Positions 1 through 5,326 of a stretch of 7,052 bases of DNA are shown one piece after another. Within the stretch, counting starts at the first letter, position 1. Every line of letters begins with the position of its first letter. Under the pieces are notes generated by a model, which had not been told where the DNA came from, did not search any database, and saw only the letters and a list, made by a program, of their open reading frames with translations. Made by a program: the position numbers and the translations under genes. This stretch comes from Gammaproteobacteria bacterium (GTDB lineage Bacteria > Pseudomonadota > Gammaproteobacteria > Chromatiales > Chromatiaceae): assembly GCA_006227775.1 (NCBI GenBank), contig SBFV01000034.1:1-7052 (forward strand), written 5' to 3'.

Positions 1-1
1 G

Positions 2-142
2 ACCCATCAAGCGGTGGTGAATCCCTGGCTGAAGATCCAGCCATTCTTTCAATACGTGGTCAATCCCGGCCAGAATGATTTTCCTCCACGCAGCTATCCC
101 GACCTGGCCCTCGTCGGGATACGCCTGGTGATATCGCTCTGA
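2..142 (+). CDS. OprB-type carbohydrate-selective porin, C-terminal end (partial)
   Basis: Only the last 46 codons are inside the window, and the 5' part is cut off by the left edge. The reading frame starting at base 2 runs open to TGA at 140-142. It contains NPWLKIQPFFQYVVNPG followed by a proline-rich turn and LALVGIRLVISL. This matches the end of the OprB family (trimeric outer-membrane beta-barrel porins for sugars), where a strand with 'TPWL..QPD.QYV.NPGG' precedes a final 'ALV.G.R' strand. The alternating hydrophobic pattern of the last residues fits a closing beta strand. It ends in Leu rather than the more usual aromatic residue. The gene converges on the minus-strand TerC-family gene with only 27 bases between the stops, and I see no clear intrinsic terminator there. 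The family call rests on this short C-terminal stretch alone. Confidence 0.72.
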   Translation, partial: THQAVVNPWLKIQPFFQYVVNPGQNDFPPRSYPDLALVGIRLVISL

Positions 143-169
143 CCCGGAAAGGCGAGGCGAAGGCGTGCC

Positions 170-790
170 TCAGCTCATCGCCGCGGCCACCTGCATCATG
201 CCGCGGACGATCATGTCCACCGCGACGTAAGCGATGATGAGCAGACCAATCCAGGCCACCCAACGATGTTTGTGGATCAATTTGGCGATGAAGTTGGCGG
301 CGAAGGCCATCATCACGATCGAGATCACCAAGCCCACCACCAGAACCTCAAGGTGATCCTTGGCCGCGCCGGCCACGGCGAGGACATTGTCCAGGGACAT
401 GGACAGATCCGCCAAGGCCACCTGCCAGACGGCGGCGACCACCGTCTTTGGCTGCTTCCTCTCCCCCTCTTCTAGGGCTTCCTCGGGGGCCACCTCATCC
501 TGGCCGTGAGTGCGCAACTCCCGGTACATCTGGTAGGCCACGAAGGCCAGCAGCAGCCCCCCCGCCAAGGTCAGGCCAATGATGGCCAGGAGCTGGGTGG
601 TGACCAGGGCAAAGAAGATACGGAGCACCACCGCCGCGGCGATCCCCCAAAAAATCACGCGGCGCCGGTCAGCCAGCGGCACGGAGGCCGCCGCCATGCC
701 CACGACGATGGCATTGTCGCCCGCCAGCACCAGGTCGATGAAAATGACCTGTACCAGGGCCATGAGCTGAGAAATTAAGTCAGCTTCCAT
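170..790 (-). CDS. TerC family integral membrane protein, probable Mn2+ exporter
   Basis: 206-residue polytopic membrane protein of the TerC family (LysE superfamily), in the short single-domain YjbE/YkoY-like class. Two inverted halves are visible. The first carries FIDLVLAGDNAIVVG (about residues 17-31; D19, D25, N26) and the second ALADLSMSLDNVLAV (about 125-139; D128, D134, N135). These paired acidic DN motifs are the expected metal site. A charged Glu/Lys-rich loop at about 91-115 separates the halves, and another acidic residue (D192) lies in the last helix. TerC relatives are often under Mn2+-sensing yybP-ykoY riboswitches, and Bacillus YceF/YkoY export Mn2+ to exoenzymes. Here such a riboswitch lies upstream of the operon. 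The start ATG follows an AGGT-type Shine-Dalgarno about 9 bases away. The gene sits about 90 bases after the UPF0016 gene with no visible terminator, so co-transcription is likely. Mn2+ as substrate is inferred from family and context. Confidence 0.9.
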   Translation of the reverse strand: MEADLISQLMALVQVIFIDLVLAGDNAIVVGMAAASVPLADRRRVIFWGIAAAVVLRIFFALVTTQLLAIIGLTLAGGLLLAFVAYQMYRELRTHGQDEVAPEEALEEGERKQPKTVVAAVWQVALADLSMSLDNVLAVAGAAKDHLEVLVVGLVISIVMMAFAANFIAKLIHKHRWVAWIGLLIIAYVAVDMIVRGMMQVAAAMS

Positions 791-880
791 AAGGTATCTA
801 CCTGTAATGATGAAGAATGCTTTCCGGTGGGAAACGAGGGTGAAGGCGCAAAGGTCGCTGCTTCCGCACGGCTCCGGCCG

Positions 881-1477
881 CTAGGCCAGGAAACCAAAGG
901 CCTGCGCCGCGGCAAAAGCCGCCAGGACGAGGAAAAAGACCCCGCTGATTTGATGGAGCCGATGGATGGGGATGCGCCGCAGCAGGGTGACGCCCAGCCA
1001 GATGCCCAGGGCCGAGGTGATGATCAAGGCCAGGGTGGCCCCCAACCAGACCGCGACGGGAGGCAAGGTGACCGCCAGGCCCGCCACCGCCAACTGGGTC
1101 TTGTCACCCATCTCGGCCAGAAACAACATCATGAAGGTGGTGATGAAGATGCCATGACCGGGTTTTTCCACGACCTCCCCATCCGGGTCCTCCTCTTCTT
1201 CCTTGGTGAGCAGGGATTTGATGCCGAAGACCCCGAACAGAATGGCCACTGCCCCGGCCAGCACCTGCTCCGGGATCCATTGCGCCAGGCCCGCGCCAAA
1301 GACCACGGCCAGGGTATTGAGCACCAGGAAGGCGGCCACCGCCCCGAGCAACACGGGAGGATGACGGTGGCGCGCGGCGAGGGTCATACAGACCAGTTGG
1401 CTCTTGTCGCCGATCTCAGCCAGAAAGATGAGGCCGAAGGTGGAGAGGATGGCGGTGATGAATTCGAGGATAGACAT
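881..1477 (-). CDS. UPF0016/GDT1 (TMEM165) family protein, probable Mn2+ exporter
   Basis: 198-residue membrane protein with the hallmark duplicated motif E-x-G-D-K-(S/T) of the UPF0016/GDT1 family: AEIGDKSQ at residues 20-27 and AEMGDKTQ at 121-128. Each motif sits in the first helix of a three-helix half. The halves are joined by an acidic cytoplasmic-type loop (KEEEEDPDGEVVE, about 92-104). The family includes Vibrio MneA (Mn2+ export) and eukaryotic TMEM165/Gdt1 (Mn2+/Ca2+ transport), and the two acidic motifs form the cation site. The length is typical. The start at 1475-1477 places the first motif at the expected distance from the N-terminus, although no good Shine-Dalgarno precedes it. 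It lies upstream of a TerC-family gene and about 390 bases downstream of a yybP-ykoY riboswitch. That places two different families of probable Mn2+ exporter in one unit. Mn2+ specificity is inferred. Confidence 0.93.
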   Translation of the reverse strand: MSILEFITAILSTFGLIFLAEIGDKSQLVCMTLAARHRHPPVLLGAVAAFLVLNTLAVVFGAGLAQWIPEQVLAGAVAILFGVFGIKSLLTKEEEEDPDGEVVEKPGHGIFITTFMMLFLAEMGDKTQLAVAGLAVTLPPVAVWLGATLALIITSALGIWLGVTLLRRIPIHRLHQISGVFFLVLAAFAAAQAFGFLA

Positions 1478-1508
1478 GGTATGCCAGTTGTAATCAAGGG
1501 TTGAAACA

Positions 1509-1754
1509 TCACGGCTGACCGCGTGAACCGTATCTTGTTGTCTGGAAAGGCAGGATCCGCTCGCTCGAACGGATAACCCTCAGCAGGACCACGCCGAGGA
1601 TCAAGAAGGCGCCGGCACAACCGTCCAGGATCGCGATCTTCCACCTGCACAAGGCGAAACGGCGGTCTCGGGCAAAATAGCGGACAGGGGCGAGGGCCAC
1701 GGCGAACAGGCCGGTGGCCATGGCATGGGAACCCAAGTATACCGGTCCGCCCAA
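1509..1754 (-). pseudogene. Possible remnant of a membrane protein gene between riboswitch and UPF0016 gene
   Basis: The frame closing at 1509 encodes a protein-like stretch of about 80 residues. It has a glycine/alanine-rich hydrophobic segment (ATGLFAVALAPV), a basic loop (RYFARDRRFALCRWK), and a second hydrophobic segment (GAFLILGVVLL) preceded by ILDG. The pattern of helix, basic loop, then 'LDG..G..L..GV.LL' recalls the C-terminal end of small LysE-type exporters, a superfamily that also contains MntP and TerC. I cannot name the family with confidence. Upstream in the same frame the sequence turns into Pro/Arg-rich text that looks non-coding and runs into the riboswitch, with no plausible start. 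The best ribosome-binding site (in the riboswitch hairpin) serves a different frame that does not look like protein. It may be the 3' end of a decayed exporter gene once directly under the riboswitch, or simply a chance open frame. Confidence 0.3.
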
Positions 1755-1830
1755 GGGGGGAGGCTGGCGGTTAGCGGCAGAGAGGCGGGGCAGGATTTCA
1801 TCGGGGCATCCGGGCCGGGCTGATGACGCA

Positions 1831-1872
1831 TGACCACCGCATCTCCCCGGCCAAGCGAAGATGGGGTGGTCA
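1831..1872 (-). promoter_or_regulatory. Expression-platform hairpin of the Mn2+ riboswitch (RBS-sequestering type)
   Basis: On the minus strand TGACCACC (1872-1865) pairs perfectly with GGTGGTCA (1838-1831). A single C-C mismatch follows, and the stem continues as CATCT (1863-1859) with AGATG (1844-1840). The 5' arm reuses TGAC (1872-1869), which is also the 3' strand of aptamer stem P1, so the two structures exclude each other. A GGGGAG Shine-Dalgarno (1848-1843) lies inside the hairpin, with an ATG at 1831-1829 at its edge. No T-run follows, so this is not an intrinsic terminator. The arrangement fits a translational ON switch: with Mn2+ bound P1 forms, the hairpin opens and the site is exposed. 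The frame from that ATG does not look like a known protein. Confidence 0.6.
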
Positions 1873-1973
1873 ATGGTCTTGCCAAGCGAGGGAACTGCCT
1901 GCGCCATGGTCCTAAGGACCAAGCATGTTGACGCAAGCCTCTTCAGGGCGAAGAGCGGCTACTCCCCAATGAC
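1869..1973 (-). promoter_or_regulatory. yybP-ykoY (Mn2+-sensing) riboswitch aptamer
   Basis: The minus strand shows the class signature GGGGAGTAGC (1967-1958) and, about 75 bases later, GGCAAGACC (1883-1875). Stem P1 is formed by GTCATTGG (1973-1966) and CCATTGAC (1876-1869), with seven of eight pairs. A second hairpin CTCTTC-GCCCT-GAAGAG follows (1955-1939). The conserved TCAACATGC segment of the distal metal-binding loop is present (1931-1923). It sits in a further arm that can close with GCTTGCG (1938-1932) and CGCAGGC (1903-1897) and contains a TGGTCC-TTA-GGACCA hairpin (1921-1907). In known members the two loops dock across P1 and bind Mn2+ and Mg2+. Downstream are a UPF0016 and a TerC gene, both typical targets. 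I recognise it from primary motifs and hand-paired stems, not from a covariance-model score. Confidence 0.88.
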
Positions 1974-1980
1974 GGAGTTC

Positions 1981-2009
1981 ATCTTAGCGGATGCGTATCT
2001 GCGTGTCGA
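1981..2009 (-). promoter_or_regulatory. Sigma70-like promoter for the Mn2+ riboswitch operon
   Basis: On the minus strand TCGACA (2009-2004; five of six to TTGACA) is followed after exactly 17 bases by TAAGAT (1986-1981; four of six to TATAAT). The start expected about seven bases downstream falls at 1973-1974, the first base of aptamer stem P1. That position agrees with a leader RNA beginning at the riboswitch and supports both calls. No operator for a Mn2+ repressor is obvious beside it. Confidence 0.6.
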
Positions 2010-2187
2010 TGCAAATCTAGTGGCGACACCCATCCAACCCGGTAATGGGATTGTCCACCTCAATGCGGCGCCAACTGGCCGGACTACGAAGAAAAGAAGA
2101 CCGAAAAGGCACGGGGATGGGGCCAAACTCAGGCCAGGCTGAGCGAACAGGGCCTCCTTCCGGGCACAATCCGCGGCGAACGGGCAT

Positions 2188-2220
2188 GATGCCCAGGGTG
2201 GTCTTGAAGCGGATGCTCAT
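2188..2220 (-). pseudogene. Truncated 5' stub of a probable membrane sensor/c-di-GMP signalling gene
   Basis: ATG at 2220-2218 is preceded by AGGGG about nine bases away and opens with MSIRFKTTLGI. This is very like the N-terminus of many membrane-bound PAS/GGDEF/EAL or histidine-kinase proteins ('M.(I/L)R.KT..GIALIE..LL'), just before their first transmembrane helix. Here the similarity stops after 11 codons. The frame continues as Arg/Pro-rich text to 2017 without any hydrophobic helix. In gammaproteobacteria such signalling genes often follow directly after a PhnD-like binding-protein gene, which is the gene upstream here (57-base gap). I read it as the surviving 5' end of a gene lost by deletion. 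The match is short, so this is tentative. Confidence 0.4.
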
Positions 2221-2277
2221 CAGGGCTTGCCCCTGACCGGCTCGGGGCGCCGGGGTGGCGATGGGATACCGGAGCCA

Positions 2278-3246
2278 TCAAGAACCGGGACCCGAGCCCT
2301 GGCCTTGGGCTTGGGCCGGGGGTTGGGAAAGCCGTTTGAGCCGCTCGATGTCCAGGGCGCGGATATCGTCCCAATCGCTATCCTTGGCCAGAGTGAGGGG
2401 CCCCAGGGCGGCCCCCTTGAGCAGTTCCGGGGCCTCGGCGGCCAGGGCGACGAGGGCCACCCCCACCGCTTGGGCGTCCCCGTCCGGTACCTGGGGGCTG
2501 ACGGCGATGGCATGGGGCGTGAAGCCCTCGCTCTCCCACAAGACCCGCAGGTGCTCGCGGACCTCCGGCTTCAGCGCCTCCAGGGTACGGCGGATGCCGC
2601 CACCGGCGGCGAAATGTCCCCCCGCGACGTTCAGATAGACCGAATCGTGCGAGGCAACGAAGCGGGTCTGAAAGGGGATGCCCCGCTGCTCCAGGGCCGC
2701 CCGGGTGAGGATGCTGGCGGCGAAGGCGCCCGGCGCGGGGAAGACCAGTTCCCGGCCCGCCAGATCCTCCAGGGCAGCGAAGGGGGCCTCCTTGGCTACC
2801 ACCATGACCCCCTGGATACGTTCGTTCCGGTCACGGGCCAGGGCGCGATAGCCGGGGTCGGCGTTGAAGGCCACGAAGTGATAGGGATTCATGTAGGCAA
2901 AATCGTAGCGCCCCGCCGCCAGGCCCTGCTCGAAGGTGGGGATGTCCTTGGCGGTGTCGAAGGTGAGGGGCACGCCGCTCAGGGCCTGGACCCGCTGCAA
3001 TAGCGGCACCCACATCTGCGCCAGCCGGGTGGCCGCCTGCTGGGGAACGACGCCAAAGCGATAGGCTCGTTCCGCCCCAGGGCTCCCTGGCCTGACCGCT
3101 GGCACGGAAATGTCTCCCGTGCCAGTCAGTTGGCGATCCTTCGGGGTTGAGGTGCCGGGATCGGCCGCCCACAGGGCCAGGCTGATCAAATAGATCCCTA
3201 ATCCCACAACATACCCCGAGGCTTTGCGTTGGATGGCTGGTTTCAT
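2278..3246 (-). CDS. PhnD-like periplasmic phosphate/phosphonate-type substrate-binding protein
   Basis: Belongs to the PhnD-like family of periplasmic solute-binding proteins (phosphate/phosphite/phosphonate type). The motifs FGVVPQQAATRLAQMW, TAKDIPTFEQGLAAGRYDFAYMNPYHFV and a later 'ELVFPAPGAFAAS' segment correspond to the family's ligand-pocket and hinge region. The start chosen at 3244-3246 gives MKPAIQRK followed by a hydrophobic core (YVVGLGIYLISLALW) and A-A, a normal Sec signal peptide with no lipobox cysteine. An in-frame ATG at 3280-3282 would add 12 residues ahead of it and has a comparable ribosome-binding site, so it cannot be excluded. The C-terminal tail is Gln/Pro/Gly-rich. 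No ABC ATPase or permease gene is adjacent. Orphan members of this group often act as ligand sensors for a neighbouring membrane signalling protein, and a stub of one may follow at 2220. The ligand is unknown. Confidence 0.88.
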   Translation of the reverse strand: MKPAIQRKASGYVVGLGIYLISLALWAADPGTSTPKDRQLTGTGDISVPAVRPGSPGAERAYRFGVVPQQAATRLAQMWVPLLQRVQALSGVPLTFDTAKDIPTFEQGLAAGRYDFAYMNPYHFVAFNADPGYRALARDRNERIQGVMVVAKEAPFAALEDLAGRELVFPAPGAFAASILTRAALEQRGIPFQTRFVASHDSVYLNVAGGHFAAGGGIRRTLEALKPEVREHLRVLWESEGFTPHAIAVSPQVPDGDAQAVGVALVALAAEAPELLKGAALGPLTLAKDSDWDDIRALDIERLKRLSQPPAQAQGQGSGPGS

Positions 3247-3435
3247 GGGGTTTGGATTCTCCGCGTAAGATTGGACGGGCATACGTCACCTGATTTCCGT
3301 ATCGGGGTGATAGCCAACTGGGGTGGCCAAGGGAGACCAACGCACAGCACGCTTTTCAGGGCAGACGCAGGATAATAAATTTGATAGGCAATAATTCCTC
3401 GCATGATCGGGCAAAGGCATGGAACCCGATCCTCT
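3247..3435. other. AT-richer intergenic spacer between ispF and the PhnD-like gene
   Basis: This stretch is clearly less GC-rich than the genes on either side, especially 3361-3400, which contains ATAATAAATTTGATAGGCAA. It probably carries the promoter of the PhnD-like gene on the minus strand. TATTAT-like -10 sequences are present, but I cannot find a -35 with good spacing, so I do not mark one. The usual gammaproteobacterial followers of ispF (truD, surE, pcm) are absent, so the conserved cluster ends here. Confidence 0.5.
3405..3431 (-). terminator. Hairpin just after ispF, possible transcript end
   Basis: GATCGGG (3405-3411) and CCCGATC (3425-3431) form a perfect 7-bp inverted repeat with a 13-base loop. 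It begins five bases after the ispF stop in the direction of transcription. The flank downstream on the minus strand is ATGCGAGGAATT, not a T-run, so it lacks the signature of an intrinsic terminator. It could be an mRNA 3'-end stabilising stem or a weak terminator. Confidence 0.35.
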
Positions 3436-3918
3436 TCAGTCCTCCGATCCCTCCCGCAGCAGGACCACGGCAAAGGCGGCGATGCCCTCGCCCCGGCCGG
3501 TAAAGCCCATGCGCTCCATGGTGGTAGCCTTGACGCTGACGCGTTCCGCCGGGCAGTTCAGGTCGCTGGCCAGGACCTGGACCATGGCGGAGATATGGGG
3601 CGCCAGCTTGGGACGCTGGGCGACGAGGGTGAGGTCCGCGTTGTGGACGGCCAGGCCACGCTCGGCCAGGGAGGCCATGACCCGGCCCAGCAGGATGCGG
3701 CTGTCGATACCCGCGTAGGCGGCATCGGTGTCGGGAAAGTGGTGGCCGATGTCACCCAGGCCCGCGGCGCCGAGGAGGGCGTCGCAGAGGGCATGGATGG
3801 CCACGTCGCCGTCGGAGTGGGCCTCCAGCCCCTGGTCATGGGGGACCTGGACCCCTGCGAGCACCAAGGGACGGTCGCCACCGAAGCGATGGGCGTCGAT
3901 ACCCTGTCCAATCAGCAT
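3436..3918 (-). CDS. ispF: 2-C-methyl-D-erythritol 2,4-cyclodiphosphate synthase
   Basis: Catalyses cyclisation of CDP-methylerythritol 2-phosphate to methylerythritol 2,4-cyclodiphosphate with release of CMP, in the cytoplasmic MEP isoprenoid pathway. The 160-residue length matches the family, which forms trimers. Metal ligands are visible as D8 and H10 in IDAHRF and H42 in DGDVAIHAL. H34/S35 (EAHSDGD) and the nucleotide-side segment KATTMERMGFTGRGEG (130-145; T133, E135) are conserved. DALLGAAGLGDIGHHFPDTD (46-65) is nearly identical to E. coli. The ATG at 3916-3918 has a GAGG site about nine bases upstream. It follows ispD by 58 bases and is last in the conserved cluster, before a hairpin and an AT-rich spacer. 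Confidence 0.98.
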   Translation of the reverse strand: MLIGQGIDAHRFGGDRPLVLAGVQVPHDQGLEAHSDGDVAIHALCDALLGAAGLGDIGHHFPDTDAAYAGIDSRILLGRVMASLAERGLAVHNADLTLVAQRPKLAPHISAMVQVLASDLNCPAERVSVKATTMERMGFTGRGEGIAAFAVVLLREGSED

Positions 3919-3976
3919 CTTATGGACCTCGTGCCACTTGCGGCATCGTCAATCGCTCGTTCGGAGCGGCCTGGAA

Positions 3977-4714
3977 TCACGCTTTGGCTTCGGTCGGGTT
4001 CCCGCCGAGAGGGACACGCCCTTGCCGGGTCAGGTAAAAATGGGCCAGGGGGAGGTCCTCCGGGTGGGTGATCTTGAGGTTGTCGGCGTGGCCCTCGACC
4101 AGCAGGGGGCGCAAGCCGGCCAGTTCCATGGCGCTGGCATCGTCCGTCACCCACTGGCCAGCGGCGATGGCCTGGCTCAGGGCTTGATGCAGGGGGCCGA
4201 GGCGGAACATCTGGGGGGTGTAGGCATGCCACAGGCCGGCGCGAGGCACCGTTCGCTCGACCTCGCCGTGCTCATCCGCCGCCTTCATGGTGTCGCGCAC
4301 TGGCACGCCGAGAAGACCGCCGACGGGATGGCTCTCCAGCGTGGCGATGAGGCGATCTAGGTCCTCCCGCCGCAGGCAGGGACGGGCGGCATCGTGGACC
4401 AGTACCCAGTCGTCCTCCTGGGCCCGCCCGGCCAGGGCCTCCAGGGCGTTAAGTACCGAGTGGCAGCGCTCCGCCCCGCCCGGAACGCGCAGTATGGCGG
4501 GATGACGGGCGGAGGGCAGGCCGGCCCAGCGTTCATCCGTCGGGTCCAGGGCGACGGCGAGGCCGCGGATACGGGGATGGTCAAGGAAGAACCGCAGGCT
4601 GTGCTCCAGCACCGGCAGACCCGCCAGTTCGAGGTACTGCTTGGGGAGGGTCGCGCCCATGCGACGCCCGGCGCCAGCGGCGGGGATGACCGCCCAGCAG
4701 GGGATTTGCTTCAC
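3977..4714 (-). CDS. ispD: 2-C-methyl-D-erythritol 4-phosphate cytidylyltransferase
   Basis: Transfers CMP from CTP to methylerythritol 4-phosphate, two enzymatic steps before IspF in the MEP pathway (the IspE kinase acts between them). The 245 residues show the nucleotide-binding PAAGAGRRMG (11-20) and PKQY (24-27; K25 equals the catalytic Lys of E. coli). Also present are HDAARP (107-112), VRDTMK (139-144), TVPR (155-158), YTPQ (165-168), TDDASAMEL (190-198) and DNLKIT (211-216). The protein is not fused to IspF, unlike in some proteobacteria. It starts with GTG (4712-4714) overlapping the ftsB stop in a GTGA arrangement. No strong Shine-Dalgarno precedes it, so translation is probably coupled to ftsB. 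The last residues (after about 232) are poorly conserved. Confidence 0.97.
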   Translation of the reverse strand: MKQIPCWAVIPAAGAGRRMGATLPKQYLELAGLPVLEHSLRFFLDHPRIRGLAVALDPTDERWAGLPSARHPAILRVPGGAERCHSVLNALEALAGRAQEDDWVLVHDAARPCLRREDLDRLIATLESHPVGGLLGVPVRDTMKAADEHGEVERTVPRAGLWHAYTPQMFRLGPLHQALSQAIAAGQWVTDDASAMELAGLRPLLVEGHADNLKITHPEDLPLAHFYLTRQGRVPLGGNPTEAKA

Positions 4715-5268
4715 GGCTTTGGGGCCCCGGCCGGCGGCGCTGGTTTGCCCGCGGGCATACCCGCTGCCTTGTCCGCCGGTGAACTTGCCGATGTACCCGC
4801 TGGTTTACCCGCCGGCGCACCCGCCGATGTACCCGCTTGCTTGCCCGCCGGCGTACCCGCCGATGTACCCGCATGTTTGCCCGCTGGCTGGGCGGGCTTG
4901 GGTGCCACGACCGCGTTGGCGGCCGCCCGGCCCGGGGGGGTGGGCGCGGACCCCTCACCCTTGGCGCCCGGATCGGCCCCGCCCGCCAGGGGGGGGGCGG
5001 ACTCGATGACCTGGAGAAAGAGCTCCCCCTCCTTGATCATGCCCAACTCGCTGCGGGCACGCTCCTCCAAGGCATCCAGCCCCTGACGCAGATCCTCGAC
5101 CTCCGCCAGGAGGCGACGGTTGCGTTCCCGCAGTTTTTCGATTTCCGCCTCCTGGGCCTTGATCTCCCGCCGCAAGGCGGTAACTTCGGCCAGGCTGCCC
5201 TCCCCCACCCACAGGCGATACTGCAACCAGCCGAGCAGCAGCAGCAGGGCGACGACCAGGATGCGCAC
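4711..5268 (-). CDS. ftsB: Cell division protein FtsB with long low-complexity C-terminal tail
   Basis: Bitopic divisome protein that complexes with FtsL and FtsQ to activate septal peptidoglycan synthesis. The N-terminus has one membrane helix (about 3-20, ending in WLQYRLWVGEGSL) and a periplasmic coiled coil (about 26-62). The family signature ALEERARSELGMIKEGELF follows at 66-84. All of this aligns with the 103-residue E. coli protein. Residues from about 91 to 185 have no counterpart there. They form an Ala/Gly/Pro/Lys-rich tail with 12-residue repeats of the type PAGKxAGTSAGx (about 128-175). The start is GTG (5266-5268) with AGGAG seven bases upstream. It lies 58 bases after eno and overlaps ispD by four bases. 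A frame error is unlikely, because the tail runs exactly to the ispD overlap. Confidence 0.95.
   Translation of the reverse strand: MRILVVALLLLLGWLQYRLWVGEGSLAEVTALRREIKAQEAEIEKLRERNRRLLAEVEDLRQGLDALEERARSELGMIKEGELFLQVIESAPPLAGGADPGAKGEGSAPTPPGRAAANAVVAPKPAQPAGKHAGTSAGTPAGKQAGTSAGAPAGKPAGTSASSPADKAAGMPAGKPAPPAGAPKP
4754..4897 (-). repeat. Four tandem 36-base repeats inside ftsB
   Basis: Units at 4754-4789 (diverged), 4790-4825, 4826-4861 and 4862-4897 each begin, on the plus strand, with GATGTACCCGC or a variant and contain a TTGCCCGCCGGCG-like middle. Unit length is exactly 36 bases, so copy-number change keeps the frame and adds or removes 12 residues (PAGKxAGTSAGx). Shorter internal similarity (CCCGC every 9-12 bases) suggests the unit itself grew from smaller repeats. 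Diverged sequence on the low-coordinate side (about 4730-4753) may be a further decayed unit. Confidence 0.9.
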
Positions 5269-5326
5269 GCTGGGGCTCCTCAGCCGCGGCCAGGGGGCGT
5301 CACCAAGGGACGCGGCGCCGGCGGCA

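Larger units (their letters stand above)
1478..2277. other. 800-base region without an intact gene: promoter, riboswitch and gene remnants
   Basis: Between the UPF0016 gene and the PhnD-like gene no open frame gives a convincing full-length protein. Reading on the minus strand from high coordinates, it holds a short signalling-protein stub (2188-2220) and about 180 bases with nothing I can identify (2010-2187). Then come a sigma70-like promoter, a yybP-ykoY aptamer with expression-platform hairpin, and a possible membrane-protein remnant that ends just before the UPF0016 start. The mix of intact regulatory RNA and broken coding sequence suggests past deletion or rearrangement. Confidence 0.6.

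Noticed and set aside
143..169. Bidirectional terminator between the converging porin and TerC genes
   Set aside because: Only 27 bases with no stable hairpin or T-run visible on either strand.
780..880. A second yybP-ykoY riboswitch directly ahead of the TerC gene
   Set aside because: The 90-base gap on the minus strand lacks GGGGAGTAGC and GGCAAGACC and is too short for the aptamer.
827..1504. 225-codon plus-strand open frame opposite the UPF0016 gene
   Set aside because: It is very polar and Gln/Gly/Asp-rich, as expected for the reverse reading of hydrophobic membrane-protein codons. The minus-strand frame carries both family motifs.
1509..1922. Full 137-codon minus frame starting inside the riboswitch as a gene
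   Set aside because: Its first codons lie in the aptamer's conserved 3' half, and the middle is Pro/Arg-rich and not protein-like. Only the last 80 codons are kept as a possible remnant.
2227..3003. 258-codon plus-strand open frame opposite the PhnD-like gene
   Set aside because: Shadow of the minus-strand gene. Its Gly/Gln-rich composition is what reverse reading of GC-rich codons gives, and no motif is present.
3403..4071. 222-codon plus-strand open frame opposite ispF
   Set aside because: Antisense shadow of ispF and the end of ispD with no domain.
4754..4897. CRISPR-like array
   Set aside because: The 36-base units are contiguous with no unique spacers and are in frame within ftsB, so they form a coding minisatellite.
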